A stretch of 64,000 nucleotides of DNA from Mycobacterium sp. 050128. GTDB taxonomy: Bacteria > Actinomycetota > Actinomycetes > Mycobacteriales > Mycobacteriaceae. The notes beneath the pieces are model-generated. The model was not told the DNA's origin. It worked only from the letters and a program-made list of their open reading frames with translations, and made no database searches. The DNA lies in NCBI RefSeq assembly GCF_036409155.1, contig NZ_JAZGLW010000003.1, positions 124,001 to 188,000 of the forward strand. Direction: 5' to 3'. Shown one piece after another: positions 42,907-51,439 of this stretch. How positions within the stretch are numbered: the first letter of the stretch is position 1; each line of letters begins with the position of its first letter. The position numbers were made by a program, and so were the translations under genes.

Positions 42907-43872
42907 ATGCGGGCCTTGCGTTTCGACACGTTCGGTGACCCCTCCGTCCTGCACATTGCGGATCTGCCCGAGCCGACGGCAACGGCGCGGGAAGCGGTCA
43001 TCCGCGTCGAGGCCGCCTCAGTCAACCCTTCCGATGTGAAAAACGTTGCCGGACTGATGGACTGGACGGTGCTGCCGCGCACCCCCGGACGCGACTTCGC
43101 CGGGGTGGTCGTCGGTGGCCCACCCGGATGGGAAGGTGCCGAAGTGTGGGGCACCGGCGGCGACGTCGGCTTCACCCGCGACGGCTCACACGCCGAGCTC
43201 ATCAAGGTGCCCGTCGAAGCGCTGGCGCGCAAGCCCGAGCGGCTGAGCTTCGAGGAGGCCGCCACCGTCGGCGTCAACTTCGTCACCGCGTGGGCCGGCG
43301 CGGTCGAGACGGCACGACTCGCTAAAGGCGAAACGATCGCCATCTTCGGAGTCTCCGGGGGAGTGGGCGGCGCCGTCGCGCAGATCGCACACGCGCTCGG
43401 CGCCCGGGTGATCGGCGTGGGCCGACGCAAACCCGACCCGGAAACCCCCGCCGCCACAGTCATCGACGAATTCGTCGTCCTCGATGATGACGCCGCCGCG
43501 GAGATCCGACGCATCACCCAAGGCAATGGCGTCCAAGTCGTGTACGACGCGGTCGGCGGGGTCACCACACAGGCCGCGCTGGCTTCGCTCGCCCGGCGCG
43601 GCCGGCTGGTCATCATCAGCGCCGTGGGCTCGCCAAAGGTCGAGATCGACATAAGGGCGTTGTACCGCAACGAAACCCGCATCCTGGGCGTCGACAGCGG
43701 CAAACTCAGCGTCGTTGACTGCGCGCAGCTACTGCGGAAGATGTTGCCCTACTTCGAATCCGGCGAGTTTCGGCCCCGACCCATCGTCGCCCGCCACGAC
43801 CTCGACGACAGCACAGCAGCCTATAACGCGGTCGCCAGCCACATTCCGGGCCGCGTCGTGATCAAACCTTAA
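42907..43872 (+). CDS. Zinc-independent MDR oxidoreductase (quinone-reductase-like)
   Basis: A 321-residue medium-chain reductase: MRALRFDTFGDPSVL start, NPSDVKNVAG, and NADPH motif IFGVSGGVGGAVAQIAHALGA (residues about 149-169). Catalytic zinc Cys residues are absent, typical of quinone oxidoreductase or enoyl reductase types. ATG 42907 is set by AGGAGG at 8-bp spacing. First gene of an aromatic-ring-type operon with the intradiol dioxygenase, so a maleylacetate- or quinone-related reduction is plausible. Confidence 0.83.
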   Translation: MRALRFDTFGDPSVLHIADLPEPTATAREAVIRVEAASVNPSDVKNVAGLMDWTVLPRTPGRDFAGVVVGGPPGWEGAEVWGTGGDVGFTRDGSHAELIKVPVEALARKPERLSFEEAATVGVNFVTAWAGAVETARLAKGETIAIFGVSGGVGGAVAQIAHALGARVIGVGRRKPDPETPAATVIDEFVVLDDDAAAEIRRITQGNGVQVVYDAVGGVTTQAALASLARRGRLVIISAVGSPKVEIDIRALYRNETRILGVDSGKLSVVDCAQLLRKMLPYFESGEFRPRPIVARHDLDDSTAAYNAVASHIPGRVVIKP

Positions 43873-43886
43873 GAGAGGCAACCACA

Positions 43887-44756
43887 ATGGCAACCGATCT
43901 GACCGAACACACCATCACCGACGAAGTGTTGAAGACCTTCGACACGTCCACCGACGAACGTTTCCGCCAACTCTTCCGGAGCCTGGTGCAGCACCTACAC
44001 GACTTCGCCCGCGAGGTGCGGCTGACCGGAGACGAGTGGTTCACCGCGATGGACTTCATCGAACGGCTCGGCAAAATCTCCAGCCCCACCCGCCAGGAGG
44101 TGGTGCTGCTCTCCGACATCCTCGGCCTGTCGATGCTGCTGGACAAGATCAACGAGCAGACCGGCGGATCGTCCACCGACTCGGCGCTGCTCGGCCCGTT
44201 CTTTGTCAAAGGTCGTCCGACCGCACCCAATGGCGCCGACATCGCCAATGGTGTTGCGGGAACACCGATGTTCATGACCGGCCGGGTCGTCGACGAACAG
44301 GGCAGGCCGATCGCCGGCGCGCAGGTGGACACCTGGCACAGCGATGGCACCGGCTTCTATGACGTGCAAATGACCGAACCACTGCACGGCGAATTCGCCA
44401 TGCGCGCGCTGCTGACCACGGATCACAACGGCAAGTTCTGGTATCGCTCGATCACGCCGCGCTACTACCCGGTGCCCACCGACGGCCCGTGCGGGGAAAT
44501 CCTGCGTGCGGCCAACCGATCCGTGATGCGACCCCAACATGTGCACTTCTGGTTCCACGCCGACGGCTACCAACCACTGATCACGCAGCTGTTCCTCAAG
44601 GACGACCCCTACATCGATTGCGATGCCGTGTTCTCGGCGCAGGAGTCCCTGAAAGCCGATTTCGTGGGCCACGAACCCGGGATCGCGCCGGACGGAACGA
44701 CAGTCGACGAACCCTTCGTCACGCTGGACTGGACGTTCACGCTCGCGGCACAGTGA
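43887..44756 (+). CDS. Intradiol dioxygenase (hydroxyquinol/catechol 1,2-dioxygenase)
   Basis: A 289-residue Fe(III) intradiol ring-cleavage enzyme. Ligands are Tyr158 (GFYDV), Tyr194 (RYYPVP), His218 and His220 (RPQHVHFWF). The N-terminal helical domain (DEVLKTFDTSTDERFRQLFRSLVQHLHDF) is that of catechol and hydroxyquinol dioxygenases. It adds O2 between vicinal hydroxyls to make a muconate or maleylacetate. It starts 14 bp after the reductase. The next two genes are carboxymuconolactone decarboxylase family. Confidence 0.9.
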   Translation: MATDLTEHTITDEVLKTFDTSTDERFRQLFRSLVQHLHDFAREVRLTGDEWFTAMDFIERLGKISSPTRQEVVLLSDILGLSMLLDKINEQTGGSSTDSALLGPFFVKGRPTAPNGADIANGVAGTPMFMTGRVVDEQGRPIAGAQVDTWHSDGTGFYDVQMTEPLHGEFAMRALLTTDHNGKFWYRSITPRYYPVPTDGPCGEILRAANRSVMRPQHVHFWFHADGYQPLITQLFLKDDPYIDCDAVFSAQESLKADFVGHEPGIAPDGTTVDEPFVTLDWTFTLAAQ

Positions 44757-44760
44757 AACG

Positions 44761-45297
44761 ATGACACGAATCGCGCTCGCCGACCTTGACCAGCAGCCGC
44801 AGCCCATCCGCGAGTGGGCCGCCCGTCGCGGCAACCTCAACGTCTTCCGGCTACTCGCCAACGCGCCCAACGTATTTCCCGGGTGGACACAACAGATGGA
44901 CGAGCTGTACGCCAGCCCGACCTTCAGCGCGCGGATGCGCGAAGTGATCGTCCTACGCGTGGCCAACCTGCAGGGCTGCGCCTACGAACTTGCGCAGCAC
45001 CTCCCGCTGGGCCGCGCCGCCGGGCTGACCGAACACCAGCTCGAGGCACTGGCCAACGGCGACCTCGACGACGCCGGCTTCAGCGTCGACGAACGCGCGG
45101 CACTCGACGTCGTCACCGAGTTGTGCACCACCCACCATCTTCGCGACGAGTCCTTCGCCGCGGCCCAGGCCGTCTTCGGCGACGCGGCGCTGACGGAATT
45201 GCTCACGCTCGTCGGCTGCTACTACGGGCTGGCGCTGGTGCTCAACGCGGTCGATCTGGAGATCGACGCCCCGGTTCGCGAAGGCGAAGTCGAATGA
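44761..45297 (+). CDS. Carboxymuconolactone decarboxylase family protein (copy 1)
   Basis: A 178-residue AhpD/CMD-fold protein: GNLNVFRLLANAPNVFPGW, MREVIVLRVANLQGCAYELAQHLPLG. In this family a Cys/His pair (here C and H in GCAYELAQH) or Glu is catalytic. It starts 4 bp after the dioxygenase stop. Related copy 2 follows with an ATGA overlap. Likely a ring-cleavage product decarboxylase or a peroxidase-like relative. Confidence 0.83.
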   Translation: MTRIALADLDQQPQPIREWAARRGNLNVFRLLANAPNVFPGWTQQMDELYASPTFSARMREVIVLRVANLQGCAYELAQHLPLGRAAGLTEHQLEALANGDLDDAGFSVDERAALDVVTELCTTHHLRDESFAAAQAVFGDAALTELLTLVGCYYGLALVLNAVDLEIDAPVREGEVE

Positions 45298-45848
45298 CGC
45301 GGATCCCGTATCGTCGGCCAGAGGACATGAACGAGCAAGCTCGCGAATTGACCTTGGAGCGCGGCAATCTCAACGTCTATCGAACGATGGCGAACGCCGA
45401 GAACGTGTACACCGGCTGGATGATGGCCGGCCGTGGTGGCCTGACGAGTCCGGTGGTGCCGCGGCGGCTGCGCGAATTGGTAACGCTGCGCACCGCCTAT
45501 CTGATGGACAGCGCCTACGAACTCGGCCAGCACCGAGACGTCGCGCTCGAAGGTGGCGTCACCGCCGACGAGATCACCGTCGTCACCACCGCGTCCGATT
45601 GGGAGACAGGCTATTTCGAGGGAACCGAACTCGCGGTCTTGCAGCTGACCACCGAACTTGTCAGCACGCGCGCCGTCCAGGCCCCGCTCTTCGATCAGGT
45701 GCAGACGGCACTGGGGCCGGAGGCCACCGTCGAAGTACTGATGATTATCAGCAGATACGCGGGCCTGGCGCTGATGCTCAATGCGCTCGACGTCGACCTC
45801 GACGACACCGCGCGGCTGCCGCCGCTGCCAATTGACGGGCGGGACTAA
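45294..45848 (+). CDS. Carboxymuconolactone decarboxylase family protein (copy 2)
   Basis: A 184-residue paralogue of the preceding gene. ATG 45294 overlaps its stop (ATGA). Here the equivalent position reads MDSAYELGQHRDVAL, so the Cys in copy 1 is replaced by Ser and only the His remains. The pair may form a heterocomplex with one catalytically altered subunit. It belongs to the same transcript and is followed after 18 bp by TetR. Confidence 0.82.
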   Translation: MTRIPYRRPEDMNEQARELTLERGNLNVYRTMANAENVYTGWMMAGRGGLTSPVVPRRLRELVTLRTAYLMDSAYELGQHRDVALEGGVTADEITVVTTASDWETGYFEGTELAVLQLTTELVSTRAVQAPLFDQVQTALGPEATVEVLMIISRYAGLALMLNALDVDLDDTARLPPLPIDGRD

Positions 45849-45866
45849 TTTTCCACAAGTCTAACG

Positions 45867-46466
45867 ATGCGGACCTTATTGCCCGTAACGTTGGACGACG
45901 TGGCCGCGCGTAAGCGCTCGACGCGCCTGTCAGCCGACGACTGGCTGCAGGCCGGCTACACCTTGCTCGCCGAGGAGGGGGCGCGCGCCCTCAAGATCGA
46001 ACGCCTCTGCCAACAAGTCGGCGCCACCCGCGGCAGCTTCTACTGGCACTTCGAGGACATGGACGGCTACCGCGGCGCACTTGTCGACTCGTGGAACGCG
46101 TTCCGCGAGGAGGATCGGCAAATCCTGGCCGAGATCGACACGCTTCCGCCCCGGGAACGCTTGTCCGCCATGATGATTTCCTTGGTCAGGCCGCAACACT
46201 GGATGCTCGAACGCGCGATGCGGGAGTGGGCCCGCACCGATCAAACCGCCGCCGCGAACATTCGCGACGCGGATCGCCGCCTGCTTCGCGCCGTCACAAA
46301 GGCCTACGGCGAGTGCGGATTCAGCCATGAGGACGCCAAACTGCGCGCGGAGCTGACCTTCGCGGCGGGCATCGGACTACTACACCTCACCGCCTCGCCC
46401 GGCCAAGCGCAGAAGCTGGCTCGACACGAGCGCTTCCTGGACCTGATGCTGGCGGATTCGAAGTGA
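45867..46466 (+). CDS. TetR family transcriptional regulator of the aromatic operon
   Basis: A 199-residue protein with HTH in ARALKIERLCQQVGATRGSFYWHFEDMDGYRGALV. It ends the five-gene run (42907-46466), so autoregulation via the operon promoter upstream of 42907 is expected. No clear dyad was found there. A strong palindrome lies just downstream (46577-46600). Confidence 0.86.
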   Translation: MRTLLPVTLDDVAARKRSTRLSADDWLQAGYTLLAEEGARALKIERLCQQVGATRGSFYWHFEDMDGYRGALVDSWNAFREEDRQILAEIDTLPPRERLSAMMISLVRPQHWMLERAMREWARTDQTAAANIRDADRRLLRAVTKAYGECGFSHEDAKLRAELTFAAGIGLLHLTASPGQAQKLARHERFLDLMLADSK

Positions 46467-46470
46467 AGTA

Positions 46471-46573
46471 ATCAGACCATCGCGATTGGCGAGATCTCGG
46501 CGCCATTCGCCAACGACCCGGCCAACTCCCGGCTCACGTCACAGTCGAGCACGACATGGCCCGCGGCAGTGTC
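46471..46573 (-). pseudogene. Possible gene remnant (about 33 codons) behind an orphan palindrome
   Basis: A minus-strand frame reads AAGHVVLDCDVSRELAGSLA and ends at a TGA near 46471. It has coding-like composition but no in-frame start. It lies just downstream of the palindrome at 46577-46600, which looks like a promoter or operator, so a gene may have decayed here. I do not recognise the protein. Confidence 0.3.
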
Positions 46574-46576
46574 ACG

Positions 46577-46600
46577 TTTACATACTTTTTAGTATGTAAA
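46577..46600. promoter_or_regulatory. Perfect 10-bp-arm palindrome with T4 spacer
   Basis: Arms TTTACATACT (46577-46586) and AGTATGTAAA (46591-46600) are exact inverted repeats around TTTT. The A/T-rich sequence stands out in GC-rich DNA and resembles a TetR-type operator more than a terminator, but it lies between convergent genes (TetR at 45867 and the cutinase). Confidence 0.55.
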
Positions 46601-46605
46601 TCCGG

Positions 46606-47370
46606 TCAGTCGCCGAAGCCGCCGCCGGTGGGCGCGTGCACAACGACGGCCGGTCCGGTGGGGGTCGCGTCGAGTCGACTGGCGGCGAACGCCGCACCCT
46701 TGTCGATATACGCTCCGCCGTCGGCGTAGGTGTCGTGGGCGGCGAAGTTCATGCCGTCCGAACACACCGGGTCGTCCGTGGCGCAGACCTTGAGGGTCTT
46801 GCCCGCGTAGCTCGGTCCGATGACCAGCGGCGGTTGGCCCAGGAAGTTCATGGCCCGCACGTTGGGCGTGCCGAAGAGCACCACCGCGGCGACGTGGTCG
46901 GCGATTTCGGGCGCCAGTGGCTTGGGCACGGTCGCCGGATCGACGCCATCGGGCACCGACGCCGAGGTGACGAAGCCCATCACGGCCGCGCCCTGGGAAA
47001 AGCCGCTGAGCACCATCTTGGTCTTGGGGCAGCTGTTCGCCATCGACACGACGTGCGTGCCGGCGTCCCGAATGCCGTCGAGCCCGGTCTGCCACTCATT
47101 GCTGGCGGGGTAGTTGACGGCATAGACGTCGACGGACTTGCCACCTTCGCGCCCACGCAAGTTATCGACGAAGGCCTGCCCGGTCGGACCGATACCTTCG
47201 GGCTCGCCGGTGCCGCGCGCGAACACCACTTGGGCGTCCGGACACGGCTCGGCCAAAGCCGACGGAGTAGGGGAGACAAGGAAACTGGTGCCAAGGCCCA
47301 CGGCTGCTATCGCGGTGGGTTTGACGAATCGAGTGATGTGACCGGCGATCATGCCGAAATAAATTCCCAT
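46606..47370 (-). CDS. Secreted cutinase-family serine esterase
   Basis: About 254 residues. Signal peptide (MIAGHITRFVKPTAIAAVGL, cleavage near SALA-EP), then DAQVVFARGTGEPEGIG, nucleophile elbow GFSQGAAV, CATDDPVCSDG (Asp) and NFAAHDTYADGGAY (His). Mycobacterial cutinase-like proteins hydrolyse lipids or phospholipids outside the cell. Starts at 47370 and 47352 are both possible; neither has a strong ribosome site. Confidence 0.88.
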   Translation of the reverse strand: MGIYFGMIAGHITRFVKPTAIAAVGLGTSFLVSPTPSALAEPCPDAQVVFARGTGEPEGIGPTGQAFVDNLRGREGGKSVDVYAVNYPASNEWQTGLDGIRDAGTHVVSMANSCPKTKMVLSGFSQGAAVMGFVTSASVPDGVDPATVPKPLAPEIADHVAAVVLFGTPNVRAMNFLGQPPLVIGPSYAGKTLKVCATDDPVCSDGMNFAAHDTYADGGAYIDKGAAFAASRLDATPTGPAVVVHAPTGGGFGD

Positions 47371-47612
47371 CGGTGCCCATCCCAAACATCTGAGTTCCAC
47401 GACCAGTTGACCACCGTTGCCAATGACCACAAAAGCGACACGCAGAAGTGTGGCAGTGGTCTTATTTGGCGCGATATCCCCGGTCAATACCGAAGGACTG
47501 CTGGCCGGTCCCGACGTCGTGCCTTTACCAATCAATCGGCTTGATCTCGAGGATAGCGCGGGATTGTTACCATCGCGCGGTGAGCGATCCTGCGCATCGA
47601 GGGTTCGCCCGG

Positions 47613-48356
47613 GTGAAATCTGTTTCTAGACGCGACGTCTTGAAACTTGCCGGTGTGGCCCCTGCATTGCTCGGTGTGACAACGCTTGTTGCCCCGCGGG
47701 CGTCCGCCGGGCTCGCCGGCTCATCGGTCTTCCTCGACGCGGGCCACAACGCCGTGAATGACGCCTCGATAAATGAGCAAGTTCCAAATGGCCGGGGCGG
47801 CACCAAAGCGTGCCAAACGTCGGGCGCCGCGACGAACGGCGGCTATCCGGAGCATGCGTTCAATTGGGCCGTGGTCGGCCTGATCAATGACTCGCTGCGG
47901 CAAATGGGCGTGAATACCGCGCTGTCTCGCGACAACGACAGCTCCGTTGGGCCTTGCGTCGACCAACGCGCCGCACAGGCGAATGCGATGCATCCCAATG
48001 CGATCGTGAGCATTCACGCCGACGGTGGTCCGGCGTCCGGCAGCGGATTTCACGTCAACTACTCGGCCCCACCGCTCAACGACGTCCAGGCGGGCCCGGC
48101 CGTGCAACTGGCACATACGATGCGAGATGCCCTGGTGCAAGCGGGTTTTCACCCATCCACCTATGTCGGGGCGGATGGTCTCTACGGGCGCGCAGACCTG
48201 GCCGGCCTGAACCTGGCCCAGTACCCGGCGGTGCTCATCGAACTCGGCAACATGAGGAATCCGGACGAAGCGGCGCTGATGGAAAGCGCGGACGGGCGGG
48301 CGAAGTACGCCGCAGCCGTCACACAGGGGATCGTCGCGTTTCTGAACGGCCGGTGA
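47613..48356 (+). CDS. Tat-exported N-acetylmuramoyl-L-alanine amidase (Ami1/Rv3717-like)
   Basis: A 247-residue amidase_3 enzyme. SRRDVLKLAG is a twin-arginine signal, followed by a hydrophobic stretch ending RASA. The catalytic domain has FLDAGHN, GYPEHAFNW, SIHADGGPASGSGFHVNYSA and LIELGNMRN, supplying the zinc His/Glu residues. It closely resembles recalled Rv3717 (Ami1), which cleaves the stem peptide from peptidoglycan during division. GTG 47613 follows GAGGG; GTG 47580 is the alternative. Ami1 itself has a Sec-type signal as I recall, so the Tat signal is a difference. Confidence 0.85.
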   Translation: MKSVSRRDVLKLAGVAPALLGVTTLVAPRASAGLAGSSVFLDAGHNAVNDASINEQVPNGRGGTKACQTSGAATNGGYPEHAFNWAVVGLINDSLRQMGVNTALSRDNDSSVGPCVDQRAAQANAMHPNAIVSIHADGGPASGSGFHVNYSAPPLNDVQAGPAVQLAHTMRDALVQAGFHPSTYVGADGLYGRADLAGLNLAQYPAVLIELGNMRNPDEAALMESADGRAKYAAAVTQGIVAFLNGR

Positions 48357-48359
48357 AAC

Positions 48360-49142
48360 TCAGCCCGGGACGGCTTCTTTGGGGACATCCGTGGGCCAAT
48401 CGGCGAGCGTGTCCAGATAGAGCTGACGCACCTCGGCAATGCGATCCGGCAACGTCTCCAGCGTCCACCCGTCGACCGCGATCGGCGGCAGCACGGCGAC
48501 GTCGACTGTGCCCGGGGTGATCTTGAGCGAGTTCTTCGCGGCGATGATCTCGGCGTTGCGGATCACGATCGGCACGATCGGAATGCCCGCGGCCATCGCG
48601 ATCCGGAACGCCCCCTTCTTGAACGGCCCCACCCCGGTCATGGCGTCGCGCGAGGTGCCTTCCGGGGCGATCAGGATGGACAGGCCGTCCTTCGCGCGTT
48701 CCTCGACTTCGCGCAGGGTTTGCACCGCGGCGGCCGGGTCGTCTCGGTCGAGGAAGACGCCCTCGTTGAACTTGAGCAGCGTGCCGATGATCGGGTCGCT
48801 CGCCAGTTCCTTCTTCGCGATTTTGATCCAGTCGTCGCGCAGTAATGCGGCGGCGATGAAGGGGTCGACTCCGTTGCGGTGGTTGTAGAGGAATACGGCC
48901 GGGCGCTGCGCCGTCAAATTCTCGGTGCCGATCACGCGGTAGCGAATGCCGTTGGTGGCGAGCAATAACCGGGGCCAGGTGGACCGGAAGAAGTTCAGCC
49001 CGCGCCGACGGCTGCGGGTCAGCAGGCCAACGCCCAGCGCGCCCGCGCCGACCGGCAACGCCAGGCCGAAGCCGGCCACCAGATTTCCCTGCCTGCGAAG
49101 GCGGACGCCGCGCGACGTTTCCGGCAAACCTGTCGTCGTCAT
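48360..49142 (-). CDS. 1-acyl-sn-glycerol-3-phosphate acyltransferase (PlsC family)
   Basis: A 260-residue membrane-associated acyltransferase. NHRNGVD is the HX4D motif, and APEGTSR is the glycerophosphate-binding motif. A hydrophobic stretch at about 20-42 anchors it. ATG 49142 follows GGGAGG at 6-7 bp, which rejects the longer reading frame. It makes phosphatidic acid or acylates a related acceptor. Convergent with the amidase, 3 bp apart. Confidence 0.88.
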   Translation of the reverse strand: MTTTGLPETSRGVRLRRQGNLVAGFGLALPVGAGALGVGLLTRSRRRGLNFFRSTWPRLLLATNGIRYRVIGTENLTAQRPAVFLYNHRNGVDPFIAAALLRDDWIKIAKKELASDPIIGTLLKFNEGVFLDRDDPAAAVQTLREVEERAKDGLSILIAPEGTSRDAMTGVGPFKKGAFRIAMAAGIPIVPIVIRNAEIIAAKNSLKITPGTVDVAVLPPIAVDGWTLETLPDRIAEVRQLYLDTLADWPTDVPKEAVPG

Positions 49143-49291
49143 TTCAAGCCTCCCAGGATGTCGCGCTGCATCCACGCGGCAGGCCGATTGTAAGGAGCTA
49201 TTCAGCGAGCCGCATCCGCACCGTGGCAGCGAAAAGTTATGGTAAACAGCAGGTTTGGCCATGATGAACGCAAAGGGTGGGTGAAACGTCG

Positions 49292-49618
49292 CTACACCAG
49301 CTGTGCGGCCGTGGCCATGACGATGAGCAGCATTGTGGCTATCCCGATGATGTAGACGGGGCGACGTGGGCTGATGTGAGCCGGGAGTGGTCGGCGCTGC
49401 AGTATCGCCTGGCGCCGGAACGCGATCAGGTAGGTACACATCGCCGCAAGCAGAGCCACGCCCGCCGGGATCAACGGCAGCCAGTCCCGTGCGCCGTGGA
49501 TTTCCTTGATGGCCAGCAGCACGCCGTTGGCCAGGAACGCGAACGATGTCCGGGACCAGGCGAGCGTCGTGCGTTCGGCCTGTAGCCCGCGAACCGGATT
49601 GCCGTGCGCCGCCGTCAA
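49292..49618 (-). CDS. DUF202 membrane protein (copy 2)
   Basis: A 108-residue protein with about three spans. The family hallmark [20 protein letters not shown] opens the domain. It starts at TTG 49618, which overlaps the TGA of copy 1 as TTGA, so translation must be coupled. It corresponds in pairing and order to the recalled Rv2272/Rv2273 pair. Function is unknown. Confidence 0.8.
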   Translation of the reverse strand: MTAAHGNPVRGLQAERTTLAWSRTSFAFLANGVLLAIKEIHGARDWLPLIPAGVALLAAMCTYLIAFRRQAILQRRPLPAHISPRRPVYIIGIATMLLIVMATAAQLV

Positions 49619-49998
49619 CCCCAGACGACCTTCAGAACGACCAACCCGAGTGCGACGAGCCCGACCAGGCTGAGACCCACCGCGAGGTAGGCCGGCGAGG
49701 GATGCCGGGGCAGCGGGTCGCCGCGGCGCATCGCGTGATCCGCCTGCTGCCAGCGCAGCAGCCCCATCCCGCTGGTGAGGATCGCCAGCACCACGAGGCC
49801 GAGGCCGAGTAGCCGGCGGGCACCGGGCACCGTCATCTCCGGAACGAGCTGCACCAGGGCGACCGCGGCGGCGAGCAGACCCAGCGCGGTGCGCTGCCAG
49901 GCCAGGAAGGTGCGTTCGTTGGCCATGGTGAACCGGTAGTCGGGCTCGATCTCTTCCGCGCGGTCTGGGTGGCCCTCGGTGACGGCCTTGTCGGACAC
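49615..49998 (-). CDS. DUF202 (YidH-type) membrane protein (copy 1)
   Basis: A 127-residue protein: acidic N-terminus, [21 protein letters not shown] signature, then about three membrane spans. Start is GTG 49998. Stop overlaps the TTG of copy 2. Paired DUF202 proteins may form a hetero-oligomer in the plasma membrane; the function of the family is not known. Confidence 0.83.
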   Translation of the reverse strand: MSDKAVTEGHPDRAEEIEPDYRFTMANERTFLAWQRTALGLLAAAVALVQLVPEMTVPGARRLLGLGLVVLAILTSGMGLLRWQQADHAMRRGDPLPRHPSPAYLAVGLSLVGLVALGLVVLKVVWG

Positions 49999-50093
49999 GG
50001 CTACCTCGCAGGGCTGACGGGAACAAGCATTGCTTTACCGATGATTTTAACTAACCGCGGGGTTGACCACGCCGCCTTCTGCCGCGCCGTTGC

Positions 50094-50816
50094 ATGATGA
50101 AGGTTGTGGTTAAGGCGTTGTTGTTCGACGTGCAGGGCACCGCGACGGATTTCCATTCGACCGTCTGCGGCGAAGCGCAACTGATCAGCGCGGGACGTCA
50201 CCCGGATATCGATTGGCCCGACCTGGTCCGCCGTTGGCGGGCAGGCTACTTCGCAGTGCTCGAGGACGCGCGCAGCCGCCAGAGTGGATGGGTTTCGGTG
50301 CACTCGGTATACCGCGCCGCGCTGGATACCCTGCTGGACGAGTGCCGCATCGGCTTCACCGATGCCGAGCGCGAGGATCTCACGCTGGCCTGGCAACGAC
50401 TCGAGCCCTGGCCGGATGTCGCCCCCGGGCTCTCCTGGCTGAAGAGCGACTTCACGTTGGCGACGCTGTCGAATGCCGACGTGTCCGCGGTCATCAATAT
50501 CTCCAAGCGCGCGCGATTGCCCTGGGATGCGATCTTCGCCGCCGAGATGGCCGGGGTTTTCAAGCCGGACCCGGCGATCTATCGGATGGGCGCGACCTAC
50601 CTGGGCCTGGAACCCGCCGAGATCATGATGGTGGCCAGCCACAAATACGACCTCCGCGCGGCGGCCGAACTCGGCTTTCGCACGGCGTTCATCGCGCGGC
50701 CGCTGGAATTCGGCGCCGACGGCGATCCTGATGTGGAGTATTCGGACGAGTTCGACATCAACGCCTCGGACTTCCTCGACCTCGCCGATCAGCTGGGCGT
50801 CTGGTGGCCGTCTTAA
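50094..50816 (+). CDS. HAD family hydrolase (2-haloacid dehalogenase type II-like)
   Basis: A 240-residue HAD protein. Motif I is LFDVQGTATD (nucleophile Asp, with Gln in place of the second Asp as is usual for dehalogenases), motif II LSNADV, motif III FKPDPAIY and motif IV MVASHKYDLRAAAELGFRTAFI, the last being characteristic of L-2-haloacid dehalogenases. It could remove halogen from small 2-haloacids, but other HAD reactions are possible. dhmA in the same window would make haloalcohols, so a linked role is speculative. Confidence 0.82.
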   Translation: MMKVVVKALLFDVQGTATDFHSTVCGEAQLISAGRHPDIDWPDLVRRWRAGYFAVLEDARSRQSGWVSVHSVYRAALDTLLDECRIGFTDAEREDLTLAWQRLEPWPDVAPGLSWLKSDFTLATLSNADVSAVINISKRARLPWDAIFAAEMAGVFKPDPAIYRMGATYLGLEPAEIMMVASHKYDLRAAAELGFRTAFIARPLEFGADGDPDVEYSDEFDINASDFLDLADQLGVWWPS

Positions 50817-50835
50817 CGCATCCGCACGGCGACCT

Positions 50836-51402
50836 CTAGCTGGCTTGGGTGAAAGCCGGCGGCGCGGTATTGGTCAGCGCCGGGTCCGGCTTCTCCGAGG
50901 ACATCGACAACAGGCCGCGCACCGCGCGGGCGGCCAGCAGCCAGTTCGACGGCTTCTTCATGTCCAGCCCGCCGAGGAGCTGTTTGACCATCGTCAGCGT
51001 GTCGAAGTAAATGCGTTCGCAGACAAGCGTTTCGGTGTCGTCGAACACGAAGTACGCGTTCATGCGCACCCGGAAGCGACTGCCGGTGGGCGGAACCTTG
51101 CCGAGGAAACCCCGATGCGTGCCCATCAACCAGAACTCGACGATCACCGCGTCGGCACTGTGCCGCAGCGCGATGATCTCGTGGTCCTGATCGGGAAACG
51201 CGGTGCGCGTGTAGTGGTAGTAGCCGCGCACCGCATCGTTTCCGTCGTGGATGACCATTTGCGGGATCAGCTCGTAGTGGGGGTGCGGGAAGGTCGCCAG
51301 CACGTCGTCCCAGTCCTGGCGAACCTCGTCGTGAAAGTGGTCGAGCACGAGTTTCTGGCGCGCGGCCAGCACGTCGGGGGCGGGAAACGCGGGGGCGGTC
51401 AT
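50836..51402 (-). CDS. SnoaL-like/NTF2-fold protein
   Basis: A 188-residue protein with an NTF2-like cone fold: DDVLATFPHPHYELI, AVRGYYHYTRTAFPDQDHEIIAL and VEFWLMGTHRGFLGKVPPTGSRF. Such folds bind hydrophobic ligands or act as cyclases and isomerases. It follows cyp124 by 37 bp on the same strand and may act on its product or be an ester cyclase relative; this is inference. Confidence 0.75.
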   Translation of the reverse strand: MTAPAFPAPDVLAARQKLVLDHFHDEVRQDWDDVLATFPHPHYELIPQMVIHDGNDAVRGYYHYTRTAFPDQDHEIIALRHSADAVIVEFWLMGTHRGFLGKVPPTGSRFRVRMNAYFVFDDTETLVCERIYFDTLTMVKQLLGGLDMKKPSNWLLAARAVRGLLSMSSEKPDPALTNTAPPAFTQAS

Positions 51403-51439
51403 CGGGCCAGCGTAATCCCGGGCCGCGCAGGAAACGGGC

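Noticed and set aside
44814-45293. Upstream extension of CMD copy 2
   Set aside because: It is a shifted reading of CMD copy 1, low-complexity Arg-rich.
49619-50026. Upstream extension of DUF202 copy 2
   Set aside because: It lies out of frame over DUF202 copy 1, whose motifs are clear; only the last 108 codons encode the second DUF202 protein.
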